Assembly: GCF_963576615.1 (NCBI RefSeq)
Contig: NC_088708.1
Location: 27,845,191 to 27,909,190 of the forward strand
Reading direction: 5' to 3'
Origin: Watersipora subatra
Lineage: Eukaryota > Bryozoa > Gymnolaemata > Cheilostomatida > Watersiporidae
Length of the DNA stretch: 64,000 nt
The position numbers and the translations under genes were made by a program. Of the stretch, positions 47,719 to 59,200 are shown in pieces; position 1 is the stretch's first letter, and the number at the start of each line of letters is the position of its first letter. Below the pieces are notes generated by a model. That model had not been told where the DNA came from. It saw nothing but the letters and a program-made list of their open reading frames with translations, and did no database searches.

Positions 47719-49265
47719 CCGTGGAACCTCGGTTCTCAAACATAATCCGTTCCAGAAGTTGTTCGAGATTCAAAACAATTTTTCCCATAAGAATTAATGT
47801 ATGTAAATTTTAATTTGTTTCAAGTCGATTTAACAACTTCGGTAAAGTTTTTTTTTAACATTTTACACCATAAACTGTACTGTATACTACATATTATAAA
47901 TAAAAACAAGTAGATATAGCTTGTGTTCAACTTTAATGAAATATTTTCCATCTATGATGATGAAAAGAGAAAACAAAAAGTAAACACTTTGTATGTTTTG
48001 ATCTTAAAACATCAAAAACATTAAAGGTTGAGATACAATACAAACAATTGCAGAAATTGATATTGAAACAGCTAAAAATACAACAAATCAGTTACATCAA
48101 AAATCGTGTGAAAAAGAAAATACAGTTAAACATGGATAACTCAAACTTCATGGGACCGAGCGAAAGTGTTCGAGTTATCAGAGCATTCAAGTTATCAGGG
48201 CACTGTCACAAGTCCATGTATTTATTAGTAGATACATGAACATATCCAAACTATAATATAAATCATAAGCATAAATGGCTTGTTTCAAATTAACTGCTTC
48301 TAATATAAAGTTTAAAAATTTTCTATCAAAGGTATAGAGATCTTTCTATCACTTGAGATTGGTTTGTTGTTTAAGGTGATGAGATTGCCAGGACGTTTTT
48401 AAGATTAAAATTGGCAAAACTTGATTGCTGTTGAAATGCTCAGTAGAAAAGACATATTTTTCTTTTGAGTGTTGTAACCAAGATCAATTTTGCTGATTTT
48501 TCTTGAAGTTTATGCATTTCACTTTCCTTCGCTTCCGAAGGGCCATCGCTAAGCGGATGTTTGGTAAAAATCAAATTTCGCCAAACCGTGACAAAAATAT
48601 TTTGCCGATGATGATGATAACGACGCCTATGAACTACTAAAAGTGGAGGTATATCTCTATGGCTTGGAATAAAGTGATTTACTAAAGCGATAACAACTGT
48701 TTCGGTAGCCGTTGGGCAAAAAACTGTTCGAGTTAACAAAGATGAGGTCAAGTTATCTAAAGCAATTTATCATTACGTGGGAACGGACCAAACAAAATCG
48801 TTCGAGTTAACCATGTGTTCAAGCTATCCGAGGGCGAGTTATCCACGTTTGACTGCATAAGCAGCAATGGCACGTTTACTTCACATCTTTGAAAGAGAAT
48901 CCTCCAAAACAATTCACGGTAACTCAACTAGAAGAGTTGTCTCCCTAGAAAATCGCTTCAATAGAAGAGACGTCTTCCCAGATGGTTCCTTCCTTTTTGT
49001 AAAGAATTTATGACGCTATCAGTTCCTTTTTAAATTCAATATTTTTCGTTTTTCCTCAGCATCTTTCTTGTTTTTTTGAGCCATGGTAATGAATGTTTCC
49101 ATGCTGTTTCCGGAGCTGCTCTGAACGTTTAATTCCAATGCGCAGGCTCTGGTTTGGTCGAGAACCAAATTTTTGTTCGAGATCCGAGACGAACAAATCT
49201 AAAAAAGTTTGGTCAAAAACCAAGTACGTCAAGAACCGAAGCATTCGAGAACCGAGGTTCCACTG
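47719..49265. mobile_element. Pogo/Tigger-like DNA element (outer), TA target duplication
   Basis: The left end TA-CCGTGGAACCTCGGTTCTC and right end GAACCGAGGTTCCACTG-TA form TIRs flanked by TA on both sides. A further shared block (CATAATCCGTTCCAGAAG, TTTTTCCCATAAGAATTAATG) is typical of this MITE group. Only a possible stub of a transposase start (MAQKNKKDAEEKRK, minus strand near 49081) survives. It is interrupted by the element at 48123-48855. Confidence 0.75.
48123..48855. mobile_element. Second pogo-like MITE nested inside the outer element
   Basis: The left end CAGTTAAACATGGATAACTC and the inverted right end CAGTCAAACGTGGATAACTC are both followed by GTTCGAGTTA/GTTAACTCGAAC blocks. The left flank is TA; the right flank reads CA, a decayed duplication. 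About 730 bp, with no intact protein. Confidence 0.75.
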
Positions 49266-49269
49266 TAAT

Positions 49270-49985
49270 TAACCATGATTGCCTGCCCTGTTAAATGTTA
49301 TACTTCAATTTGATCGAGAGAAAGTGCTATCATGGATGGCCAAGTTTATATGTTAAAATGCTATCAAATCAAAAGGAGCCTGCAGAAAGCAGATTTAGCC
49401 CGTAATAAAGGGTTGGGTTTGGCAAGAAATAACACAGACTAGAGGTGTTGGATTAGAATAAAATGGAAACAATCATTGATGCACAGATTGCTTTGATGAT
49501 AAGAAGTTTTACGTGCAACTGTTTCGTGTATCATAAACAAAAACCTTTAGTAAGATATTTAGCTCACACTTGGCACCATTGACTTGAAACAGTGCCCTGC
49601 AATGCTGTTTGCAATAATAGCTGAACATTATAGGTATTTTTCTACATACAAGGTATAAAAATTGTTTTGTCAGAGGGAATGAAATTTAATGGTTTTATTA
49701 ACAACTTTTTTGACTTATTGATTTCATGAATAATATAACACTACCTCTCTCGGCCAGATGCCCTCTCGCTGACCAACACATACATGTACAGCTCTAGTTT
49801 AGTTACCTTCTGTATTATTAAAACATGCAGTGAACATTTGTGGATACTGATAATTTGTTGCGAAATGTAGAAAGATTTTTTGGAAGTCAGGAATTATCTT
49901 AATTTGATTACTAATCTTTTGTTCGAAGCATGTCTGCGCATTAATTTTGTTAGATTAAACATGTTTTTGGATTCCGTACACATAG
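49270..49985. other. Non-genic stretch
   Basis: AT-rich sequence between the pogo-like element and the 22-bp array, with no supportable feature. Confidence 0.5.
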
Positions 49986-49999
49986 CTCAGAGGGGTATG

Positions 50000-50420
50000 C
50001 CGGATATAATAGAGAGGTGAGTGTGATAAAATAGAGGGATATGTATGATAAAATAGAGGGGTATATATATATATGATAACATAGAGGGATATGTGTGGTA
50101 AAATAGAGGGATATGTATAATAAAATGGAGGGGTATATGTGATAAAATAGAGAGGTATGTATGATAAAATAGAGGGATATATGTGATAAAATAGAGGGAT
50201 ATGTATGATAAAATAGAGGCGTGTGTATGATAGAATTGAGAGGTATGTGTGATAAAATTGAATGGTATATGTCATAAAATGGAGGGATATGAATGATAAA
50301 ATAAAGGGTATACATGTATGTGATAAAATAGAGAAGTATGTATGATAAAGTAGAAGGATATGTATGATAAAATCAAGGGGTATATGTGATAAAATAGAGG
50401 AGTATGTATGATAAAACGGT
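50000..50420. repeat. 22-bp minisatellite upstream of sloth1/sloth2
   Basis: About 19 variants of ATAGAGGGATATGTATGATA followed by AA. It begins about 660 bp upstream of the sloth1 ATG. Open minus-strand frames of about 100-120 codons across it are array artefacts. Confidence 0.92.
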
Positions 50421-50660
50421 AAATGTCTATTGTCGAATGAGGGTACTCAACAAGCATTTGTTTAGGCCTATGAAATCTACTCATCACTTTCATTGTTATG
50501 CGATCAAAATAGTAAGATTTATAAAGCTGTTGGAAATTCAAAACTACCCTTGCTGTTGTTCCTTGAGTACATAAGAGTGTATCCAAATGCCTACATACAT
50601 AGTGTTAAGTGTTTCGATGTGTTGATATATACATGTATTTACTTGCAGTTACTTACCTAG

Positions 50661-51349
50661 ATGCAGACTTTTTTCAAAATTACTTCAGCCTGGCCTGGGA
50701 AAAAGTGGTTTGGAAAGTATAGATTTCTGCCAGCTTTTTTCATCGCAGGAGCTGTCATTGAATTTTCTATGATCCATTGGCGAGTTGGCGACGTTAATTT
50801 TTGTAAGTTGATTGACTTTGCATTCTGTTTATAGTGTAGTTGTGGCTATAGAACATCGCTATGTGAGTAGCATTATACATAATGCTTTATTTTCTGGTAA
50901 TTAAAACAGTGTTTGTTAGCTAATAGATAAGGATTAATTTATTAACAATTCTCATTATAAAGAAATACTGGAGAATAACCAGCCTCCTTAAAGCTCTTAA
51001 ACCAGCTTTCATATATTTCTCATACATATTTTATATGGCTAGTAAATTTGCATTCTTAGGTAAACATACATTTATAAGATGATATTAGATGTGCTAATTG
51101 GCTCTTCTTTTACATTGTGATACCAAAACTGTCAAAGAGAACTGATAGGTGCATTTATATGACCTATGCATCAGTTCACTGTTCTCATGCCTGTTACTAA
51201 GCAGTCATAAAACTATGTAGAAGTATTTTCAAATTGCTTTAGATAAAGTGTTTAAAGAAAAGCAAGCTACCAGAGAGGCACTTCGGCGATTGCAGACTAG
51301 GGATTTACAGATCAAGTCTGACACAACTAACAGGCTTTCGCAAGAGTGA
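50661..51349 (+). CDS. sloth1: Complex III assembly micropeptide, SMIM4/UQCC5 (fly Sloth1) type; first cistron
   Basis: Two exons, 50661-50802 and 51243-51349, join in phase (AAT TTT T|AT AAA) to give 82 aa. The pattern WPGKKWFGKYRFLPAFF, then a membrane segment (about 21-38), then WRVGDVNFYKVFKEKQATRE follows the SMIM4/UQCC5 family (PGK-FG-YRFLPFF...RVG-FY-V). The basic N-terminus and single membrane span fit an inner-mitochondrial-membrane micropeptide; the family supports ubiquinol-cytochrome c reductase (complex III) assembly. The start ATG lies directly after a CTAG that looks like a splice acceptor, so a non-coding leader exon probably precedes it. The stop TGA is only eight bases before the ATG of the next reading frame, in the same exon. 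The two proteins must therefore share a transcript unless an unseen internal promoter exists. Confidence 0.87.
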
Positions 51350-51357
51350 CAGATAAA

Positions 51358-51546
51358 ATGCCATTAGGAGTTGGGTGGGGGGAGTACTTGCGGTTTGCAC
51401 TAGCTGGTCTTGTGTCAACATTCGCTGGCTCTCATCTCGTCTACTCCATATACAAACCTATGGAGGATTACGAACGGATGGTTGCTCAGAAGGAACAAGA
51501 ACTTTTAGCGCAAGAAAGAGAAGCTCTTGCCGAAATGAAAACTTGA
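51358..51546 (+). CDS. sloth2: Complex III assembly micropeptide, C12orf73/UQCC6 (BRAWNIN, fly Sloth2) type; second cistron
   Basis: A 62-aa frame lies wholly in the second exon of the sloth1 transcript, starting eight bases after the sloth1 stop and in a different frame. The first in-frame ATG (51358) is taken as start; the GTG twelve bases earlier overlaps the sloth1 stop and is not needed. The protein begins MPLGVGWGEYLRF, compared with the MPAGV---YLK start of the UQCC6 family. It has one hydrophobic segment (about 9-31) ending in the YSIYKP block (compare H-YYRP), then a short acidic/Gln-rich helix. The family is an inner-membrane micropeptide needed for complex III assembly; I infer the role from similarity of this short region and from linkage to sloth1. 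Translation would need reinitiation or leaky scanning. Confidence 0.8.
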   Translation: MPLGVGWGEYLRFALAGLVSTFAGSHLVYSIYKPMEDYERMVAQKEQELLAQEREALAEMKT

Positions 51547-51853
51547 CACGAGTAGTGTTTTAGGGTGAGACACCATCCATGTTCTATCTTATTTGTAAAA
51601 TATTAAAACATATTTGTTAATATATATTAATTTTATATTTGTATATATATATATTGTATTTATGATTGAGTGACAAAAAGTGAAAGCATCAAATTATCTG
51701 TGTTAATGACTGCATTCTCGTATTAGAAAAATGCAGACTTGTTTCTTGTTGGCCGGAAAAGATATTTCTGATAGTCTTGAGTGTTGTTTAGTTTTCCGCT
51801 CAAGCTTTCTACATTCATGCTGCGCTTTGAAGACTATGTCTACAACAAACAGT

Positions 51854-51859
51854 AATAAA
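51854..51859 (+). terminator. Candidate poly(A) signal for sloth1/sloth2 transcript
   Basis: AATAAA about 310 bases after the second stop; no downstream motif assessed. Confidence 0.45.
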
Positions 51860-53006
51860 CATCATAGAGAGTTCAGAGTATGGTCGGAGCTATTGAATTA
51901 TCAGTAAATTAATTGTGTAGAATGAAACAAGCAGAACAAATCATAAACTTATAGCGTAATTGTTAACATCGAAATCAACTACCTTGGCGACAAATCTGAA
52001 AAAAATACAACAATAAAATTGGGGAGTTCTGTAGAAATCATTGACACAACAGACATAACCAACAGCTGATATACAGGGATAGAATTTCATGTGATCTTGA
52101 GCTTTATAGTTAAACCATCATTGTAAGAAGCTTTTCAAAGCTTTTTATTAGCTCATTCTTTATTAAATATTCTTCGCTAAAATTACTCTTAAAATGTTAG
52201 TTTGTGTAAAATAATATTGTAATTATAATGTTTATGAACAGTTATGAATGAGCAATCTTAGAATGCAACGACTAAAAACAGGAGGTTACTTGGATTTAGA
52301 AGTTGTGCAATTGCGTACTTATATTTTACTCTCGTTCAAGCAGTCACGCGTTATGCCATGTATTATTAAATTACGATTGTGAGCAGATATTTAGTACGCT
52401 TAAAATGAAATTTATATATTTATTTGGATAATAAAAGGGTATATTCATGATTCGACAGATCAACCATGATGAATGCAATGGGAGGCACACTTTATAATAT
52501 ACATGTATGTTGGATAAATAAATACTTGCTTATGATTCGTTGATTGAGATTAAAGAATTTATTTAACCAGTAAATAAACAGTTGACTTGACCAGATACAT
52601 AATAAGGTCTAGCAATTAGACAAAGGATTGTCAAGTGTCAATGCGGTATGTCTCGAAATGAACTTGAAGTTTTCAACAGTTATCGTCAGACATTTGCAAT
52701 GAAAATCTGTAAGCTTTGTTTGAAAAAAGATGGTAGTTTAATCATATCAAGGTTGAACAGCTCGCTGAATTAGATTTGATTTTTTTACAACACTTGAATG
52801 TTGTGAAATCAAGTTAGAGTGAAACTGAGAGCCTAAAGTAACTCTTATTTAAACTACCAGAATTTGCAAAAGCGCAATTCTCTGCAGTGTATACATGAAG
52901 ATTCAAGGTTTGAGTGTTTAGGTTTGGAGCAAGTTGAACCAATATTCTTATTTAAGAAGTTTCTTTTCGACTATCATGTTACTAATGCCTGTTATCACCT
53001 TAGTCA

Positions 53007-53012
53007 TTTATT
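53007..53012 (-). terminator. Candidate poly(A) signal for the coiled-coil gene
   Basis: AATAAA on the minus strand about 270 bases after the stop. Confidence 0.45.
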
Positions 53013-53282
53013 TTACTCAAATGATCTCTGTTGCTGGGAGTAATAGGAAAATATCATTTTGGTATCATTACAGGACAATCAGATTAGAGCATGATTCATT
53101 TTAAGTTGATAAAATAATGCTTTTCACTTACTCAACCTGTCATGCTATGTAGGGCATGCGATTGTACCACTTCTATAAGCACAGGCGTGACCGTACTATT
53201 TGGTATACCTAGTGCTGTGGACATGTGGTGAATTTAAATTACCCTTTTACAGCTGAGAAGTCCGGTACAAGAAGCTAGCTAC

Positions 53283-56200
53283 CTACCTGTGGGGCCCAGT
53301 CTTTTGTAGACCATACATAATATCATCATCGTCTTCATCGCTGGCTATTTGGTTCTCTGTGAAATAAAATATTTGAGTTCGTTTCCTATAGATGGTTAGT
53401 TAATATGACTGTTTGATGAGTGACAGCCTTCTGGTCAAATGGAACGGTTTTTTGTTTTTTTACATTCAGTAGATTATATTATGGTTTTCTGAAAATCTGC
53501 GATAAGATTTTAGCCTAATGAGAATAAAAAATACTGTATATAAACCAGAACCTCTTTATTTAACAGACAAGGGTCTTACCTAGTATTTGTCTGTTACTGG
53601 CCCGAGACACAGTGTAGGAAGCAAGAGGGTCTGGAGAAGGCGCCCGGTTAGGTATATTTGGCTACAAAAAGCGTGTGCATTGTTAGGAAGACTAGAGCCA
53701 TTTTACTCATACGTGTAACTGCGACAGACGTGCATTGTCATGATAGTCTCTAAAGGGCAGCAAACGGTCAAAGACACGTGCTAAATACAGATAAGTTTTT
53801 CAGTTTTATCCCAAATTAAATTCACACAAAATAATAAACAGAAACCCATCGAGTTGATAAAATGTTTATAATAAGTTTACTTACATAAGGATTGGTTTAA
53901 GCTCCAAAAAAATTACATACCGCATTTTTGATAAACGGATGTTCCTTCAGAGACCAAGTGAAAGTATTAGTGTCTGTCACTTGTATGTTAAATACAATCA
54001 AATTATAACTGCTGGATTGTAAGTGGATGAAGGTATAAAGTAAAATATATGATCTACAATGTGATGTATCTAATCTATTATATGAAAATTAAATAAAATC
54101 TTAGCCTCTGCTCTAACTATATGCAAGGATTCCAATGTGTTATCAGTTTAAAGAATAACAAACATTTGCGCAATAGGATGCGTGTAAATATGTTTAGTTA
54201 TCATATATAGGCCTGATTTACAATATACCATGAAGAATTCACCTTATTGTGTAGATTCAACTTACCAAAACAGGACGTTTGCGATTTTGTTTGGGAGCGC
54301 CTGCCTACAGAAGATAACAGAATATACATGATAATATCTCATTAGACTTTTATGTCATAGAAGTGGATCAAAAGGAATCGTATATAAGCAATGATTTAAT
54401 ACAGTAAAATACCATGTAGCTAATCGTGGCTTGATGTAAGGTAGTGTGCTGCTTTTCCAGATGCTGTCGGAGGTAGCTCTCGTCTTTTAGGGCATACAAA
54501 CTGAAATATATAAGATAATAATATTAAAAGCATTTGTAAACACTTTGTTGTTACCAATATAATTATCAGTTAGACTAGCCTGGTAATGGACAAGTTACAT
54601 GGTGCTACTAGAAAAGTGTCATAATAGACATGGCCAGGATCGTGTTCAAAATTAGCACATTGGTGGTGGTCTAGCAAACGTTTTTCCGAACCCAAACTGC
54701 ATACAATGATACAATATAACCATTAAAGCATTATTAAAACTGAAAGCTAATTTGAAATTTCCAAAAGTTTGTGACAATTTCCAAAATCAAACTAAAAGAT
54801 CTAGCATGAAAAGATTATAGTTTCAAGAGAAATGGGCAATGGGTTGACAACTTCTCACTATTCATATCTGCTGAAAGAATCTAAAAAACTACAAGGAAAA
54901 AGTTAAATCAATCTTGTGAACCCACTTGGTATAGCAGAGTTGAACAAGTGAGAGTAGTCATTATCTTTTTAGAACCAAGTCAGCACCCTGCAGCATCTTA
55001 ATACATTACTAATAATTAGTATACAGTGTACTAGTACATTCATAGTAATAATATAGCATGTCTTAACGTTAAAAGAGACTACTTGGGTAGCCTATGTGGC
55101 AGATGATGTGTGTACACTCCGCTCACATGACAGCTGATGTGTATACATACGTGACAGTGGACATGTTTATGCGCAGGTCTTATGACAATTAGCGTGTATA
55201 TACGCATGTCACATGATAACTGGCATGTATACATACACGTCACATAACAGTGGGGGGTGAATGCTCCCCTAACTATGGTTCATTGATTTTATAACTGTTT
55301 AGCACACTAAATTTTCAGTTTGTGATGTTTTTCTGCTAGTAGAATATAAACATGTCATATGCATTTTCACAAAACATGCCACATTTGAAAGGTTAGCAAC
55401 TGTTAACATTATTGCAAAAATAAGTTTTGTTCAGGTTTGCATGTGTGCTTGATGCTGTTTTCAGTCATTTAGGACCAAAAGTTAAAATCCAAAACATACA
55501 ACAGATTTCCACTATGGGTTTTTCGAATATTCTTTCATAAAACACATAAAAAATACGTGAACACGTGTTGGCTTGCGTTTTCCTTTTTTTAATTGACCAG
55601 CTAAACAGACTTAACAGGCCAGCCCTGTACATAGATTGTTTGCTCTTAGTTCATTGCTGACTTGGTGTATAATTCATACACAAATCTCACAAAACAAGAT
55701 GTTTGGGTAAGGAAGAATTCTGTTTTTAGATTTCATCAATAAATGTAAACAAACATGAAACAGAAACTGCAAAGTTTTCATCAAATTGTTTTCATCACGG
55801 TTTTTCAAAAATATTGTTTGTAAAAATATTTTGTAAATCATGGAAATAAAAAGCTTTCAAAAATTAATTCATATCTGATGACTCTATGTAATAACTCTAT
55901 GTAATAACTCTATGTAATAACTCTATATAATAACTGATGACTCTATGTAATAATATATCTGATGACTCTATGTAATAACTCTATGTAATATCTGATGACT
56001 CTATGTAATAACCACTCTGATGACTCTATGTAATAACTCTATATAATAACTGATGACTCTATGTAATAACATATCTGATGACTCTATGTAATAACTCTAT
56101 ATAATAACTGATGACTCTATGTAATAACATATCTGATGACTCTATGTAATAACTCTATGTAATATCTGATGACTCTATGTAATAACATTTTGATAGATGC

Positions 56201-59200
56201 TAAGAACAAGCACAGTGTGAATATAAGCTATTGCGATGAAGTTATAAAAGAGTGGCAAGATCTCAAGCTCTTAAAACAACACTCTTTAGGTATAAATTAC
56301 ATAAAGACGAGTTGAGAGCAGGCTAGAAAGGCTACTATTGTGAAGCATACAAGGAGTGAGATATGGAGCTTGTACAGACAGCACTGGCATTTAAGTTACC
56401 TCGCTTGTAGGATTGTAAACTTCTTCTCCCAGGCCTTATTTAGCCGTTCAATTTCTTTCTTCAATCTAAAGGTTTAGAAGTGAATTCTAGGATTGTGAGT
56501 AGTCGCAATAAATCATAGATAAAAAAACTATAGCATGTTACACATATCTCGGCAACAATGACAGTCCCTGTATGACCACTTTAATAATGTCGTTTATAGA
56601 ATATCTAAGCAAAGAATTCTCAACACTGTATCACGTATAAATCTATTTTGAAACAGATCTGCAACAAAGCAACTACACAGCTTGTACATGTATTCTATGC
56701 GAAACTAGGAGTTTTCCTATCACAAAAGGTGCTTGCACTCACCAGCAAAATATCTGGCAATGTGTAAAGTTCTATAGTTGTGTGTGTATTTAAACAGAAA
56801 TAGATTATAACACAGTGATGAATTTTTTCTAACAGCTTATAAAAGGGAACGAAACTTATGAAGGATAAAACTAACTTTCGTGAGCCAGGGATTTTATTCA
56901 AAAGACATTCACACGTGTCTCTTTGATTAATTTTTACTACATAACCAAGTGAAAAATATTTGACATTTAAGAGCCATCAAATGTAACAAAGCTACAGAGT
57001 GAATATATGTACTTACTTTTCTACATGAATTCGAAGCTCCTTTTCACTTTTTATTAGTTTCGCTGTGTCTGTCATTGGCTCCTCAACAGGTGGCTTTGGT
57101 GGAGTCTTCACATTTTTTGCACGTTCCTGTAAATAGTCCATTTTAATAATAATGTGCAAATGTTTATCGTTAACCATGACAGTAGTAACGGTTGTAATAA
57201 TCAATGCATTCACAGCTCTATCTTCTCTAGCAGACGCCTTTTATCAAAAAGTGGCCAACGGTGCATCCAGCCAAAATACTGCTATCAAAGGAGGCTAATG
57301 GTTTATAGTTACTTGATGTCATAAACTTTATATATTTTACCGAGCTTTTGCTATTTTTCTCTAATTTAATAAAATGAGTCTGGCCAAAGCTGTTACACTA
57401 AATATGCAGGATCACTACATTGAAGCATCAGACAGAATCAAAACAGGAGACTATTCTGTCAAACAAATATTGACCTATAAAATTGTTACTCAAGTCGATC
57501 ATGTTACTTTGAAAGTTTTGAGGAAACTTCAAAAAGTTTAGAAAATATTTGAAAGTTTGAAAATGTTTTTCCAGGTGCTAGTATTTCATACATTGCTATT
57601 GAAGAGAATTATAATTGCTCATCAAGACGTTTTAGAGCTTCAGATCACATTGTAAACCAGCTTATGAATGAAGCTGAAGACAGTGGGTCAGATTGAACCC
57701 TAGTGATTTAGATTCAGGCCATAGTTCTTATGAGTCTGATGTTGGAATATTATCATATCAACCAAAACAATTACAATTCATGTAATCTAGTCACTATCAT
57801 TATATTATTTTGGAGATATTTAAATATTTGTAGGACATAGTTAAAACAGCAAACTAAATGAACATAACATAGACCAAAGTGGTAACATCAACACAAGAAG
57901 TAAGCAATATCAAAAAGCTTTCGAGCAAGCCGCATTACATTTGGCAGAATGGCTGTCGCATTAGAAACAAGACCGGAGCGTCCAGTGATAAAACGTTCTT
58001 TAGATGCTTGTCGAACATCAGAATTAATGATTATGGCCGGTGCGTGTTGATTCTTTTTTGTAGATGAAAGGTGATAGCGCTCACTAACCAGTTCAGTAGA
58101 TGAACTTTCAGTAGTCTGTTAATAATGGTGAATGTAAGAAATATTGACTGTAACACAGATGAAAGTTGCAGATATTGAAAGTATTTTTAGATGTGAAATC
58201 ATGATGAAATATAACATAAACCAAATGTAAAAAATGCATTTGGAATTACATACCGGAAACATAAGCAAACAGGTTTGTAATAAAGTCTCTAGTTGTTTTT
58301 AATAACTCGCTGTGGCAGAAAATTAATATTGGCAGAATATTATTGATGAATATTATTATAGCATATACTATGATAGTATAACAATAATAATACTATAATA
58401 GTATAATAATATTATTATAGCATATGCTATAATAGTATACTAATAATACTATTATAGCATATACTATAATAGTATACTAATAATACTATTATAACGTATG
58501 GTATAGTAGTATCATAATAATATTATTATAGCATATGCTATAATAGTATCATAATAATATTATTATTATAGCATATGCTATAATAGTATCATAATAATAA
58601 TATTATTATTATAGCATATGCTATAATAATAATATTATTATTATAGCATATGCTATAATGGTTTTGACTAGTCGTTTTCCGAAAAGCTTAATAGAAAGAA
58701 GTTATATAGATAGAAGAATCATAGAAGTTCGCATACAAGATGGAGGACCTGAGATTTGAAAGAAATTTCTAGAATGCATTTAGAAGCGTGTAGAACAACA
58801 TAAATCTTATTAGAAAACTGTAGTGGGCTCAAAGATGAGAGATAGAAAAGAACGAAACGAGAGCAGAAACAAGCGAAAGCAAATGATTGTACACCCACAC
58901 TGTGTTGATCAGAGAAAGAGGACCTGAAGCTTGCGTTCCATGTCTCAACTACCGGAGATGACTCAAAACTTGAGTGACTCTCATGCTGCATGACAGTGGG
59001 CGCAGGGTTCATAGAGATTTGCTGTGAATGTTTCGACCACTTCTGCGCTAGGTTAAGATGCCCACCAAACTCTGGAGTCAAAGCATTTGAAAATGTAGCA
59101 GGAATGTTAATCACATGCACATTAGTCTCTGTTACTTTGGCATTTGTAACTTTGGCATCTTTTGCCTGCGCATCTTTTGCCTGCGCATCTTTTGCCTGCA

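Noticed and set aside
49950-50586. Minus-strand frames rich in YPSILSHIS
   Set aside because: Translations of the 22-bp array; they have no start or splice context.
51346-51357. GTG-initiated extension (four codons) of sloth2
   Set aside because: An ATG exists at 51358, which matches the family start; non-AUG initiation is unnecessary.
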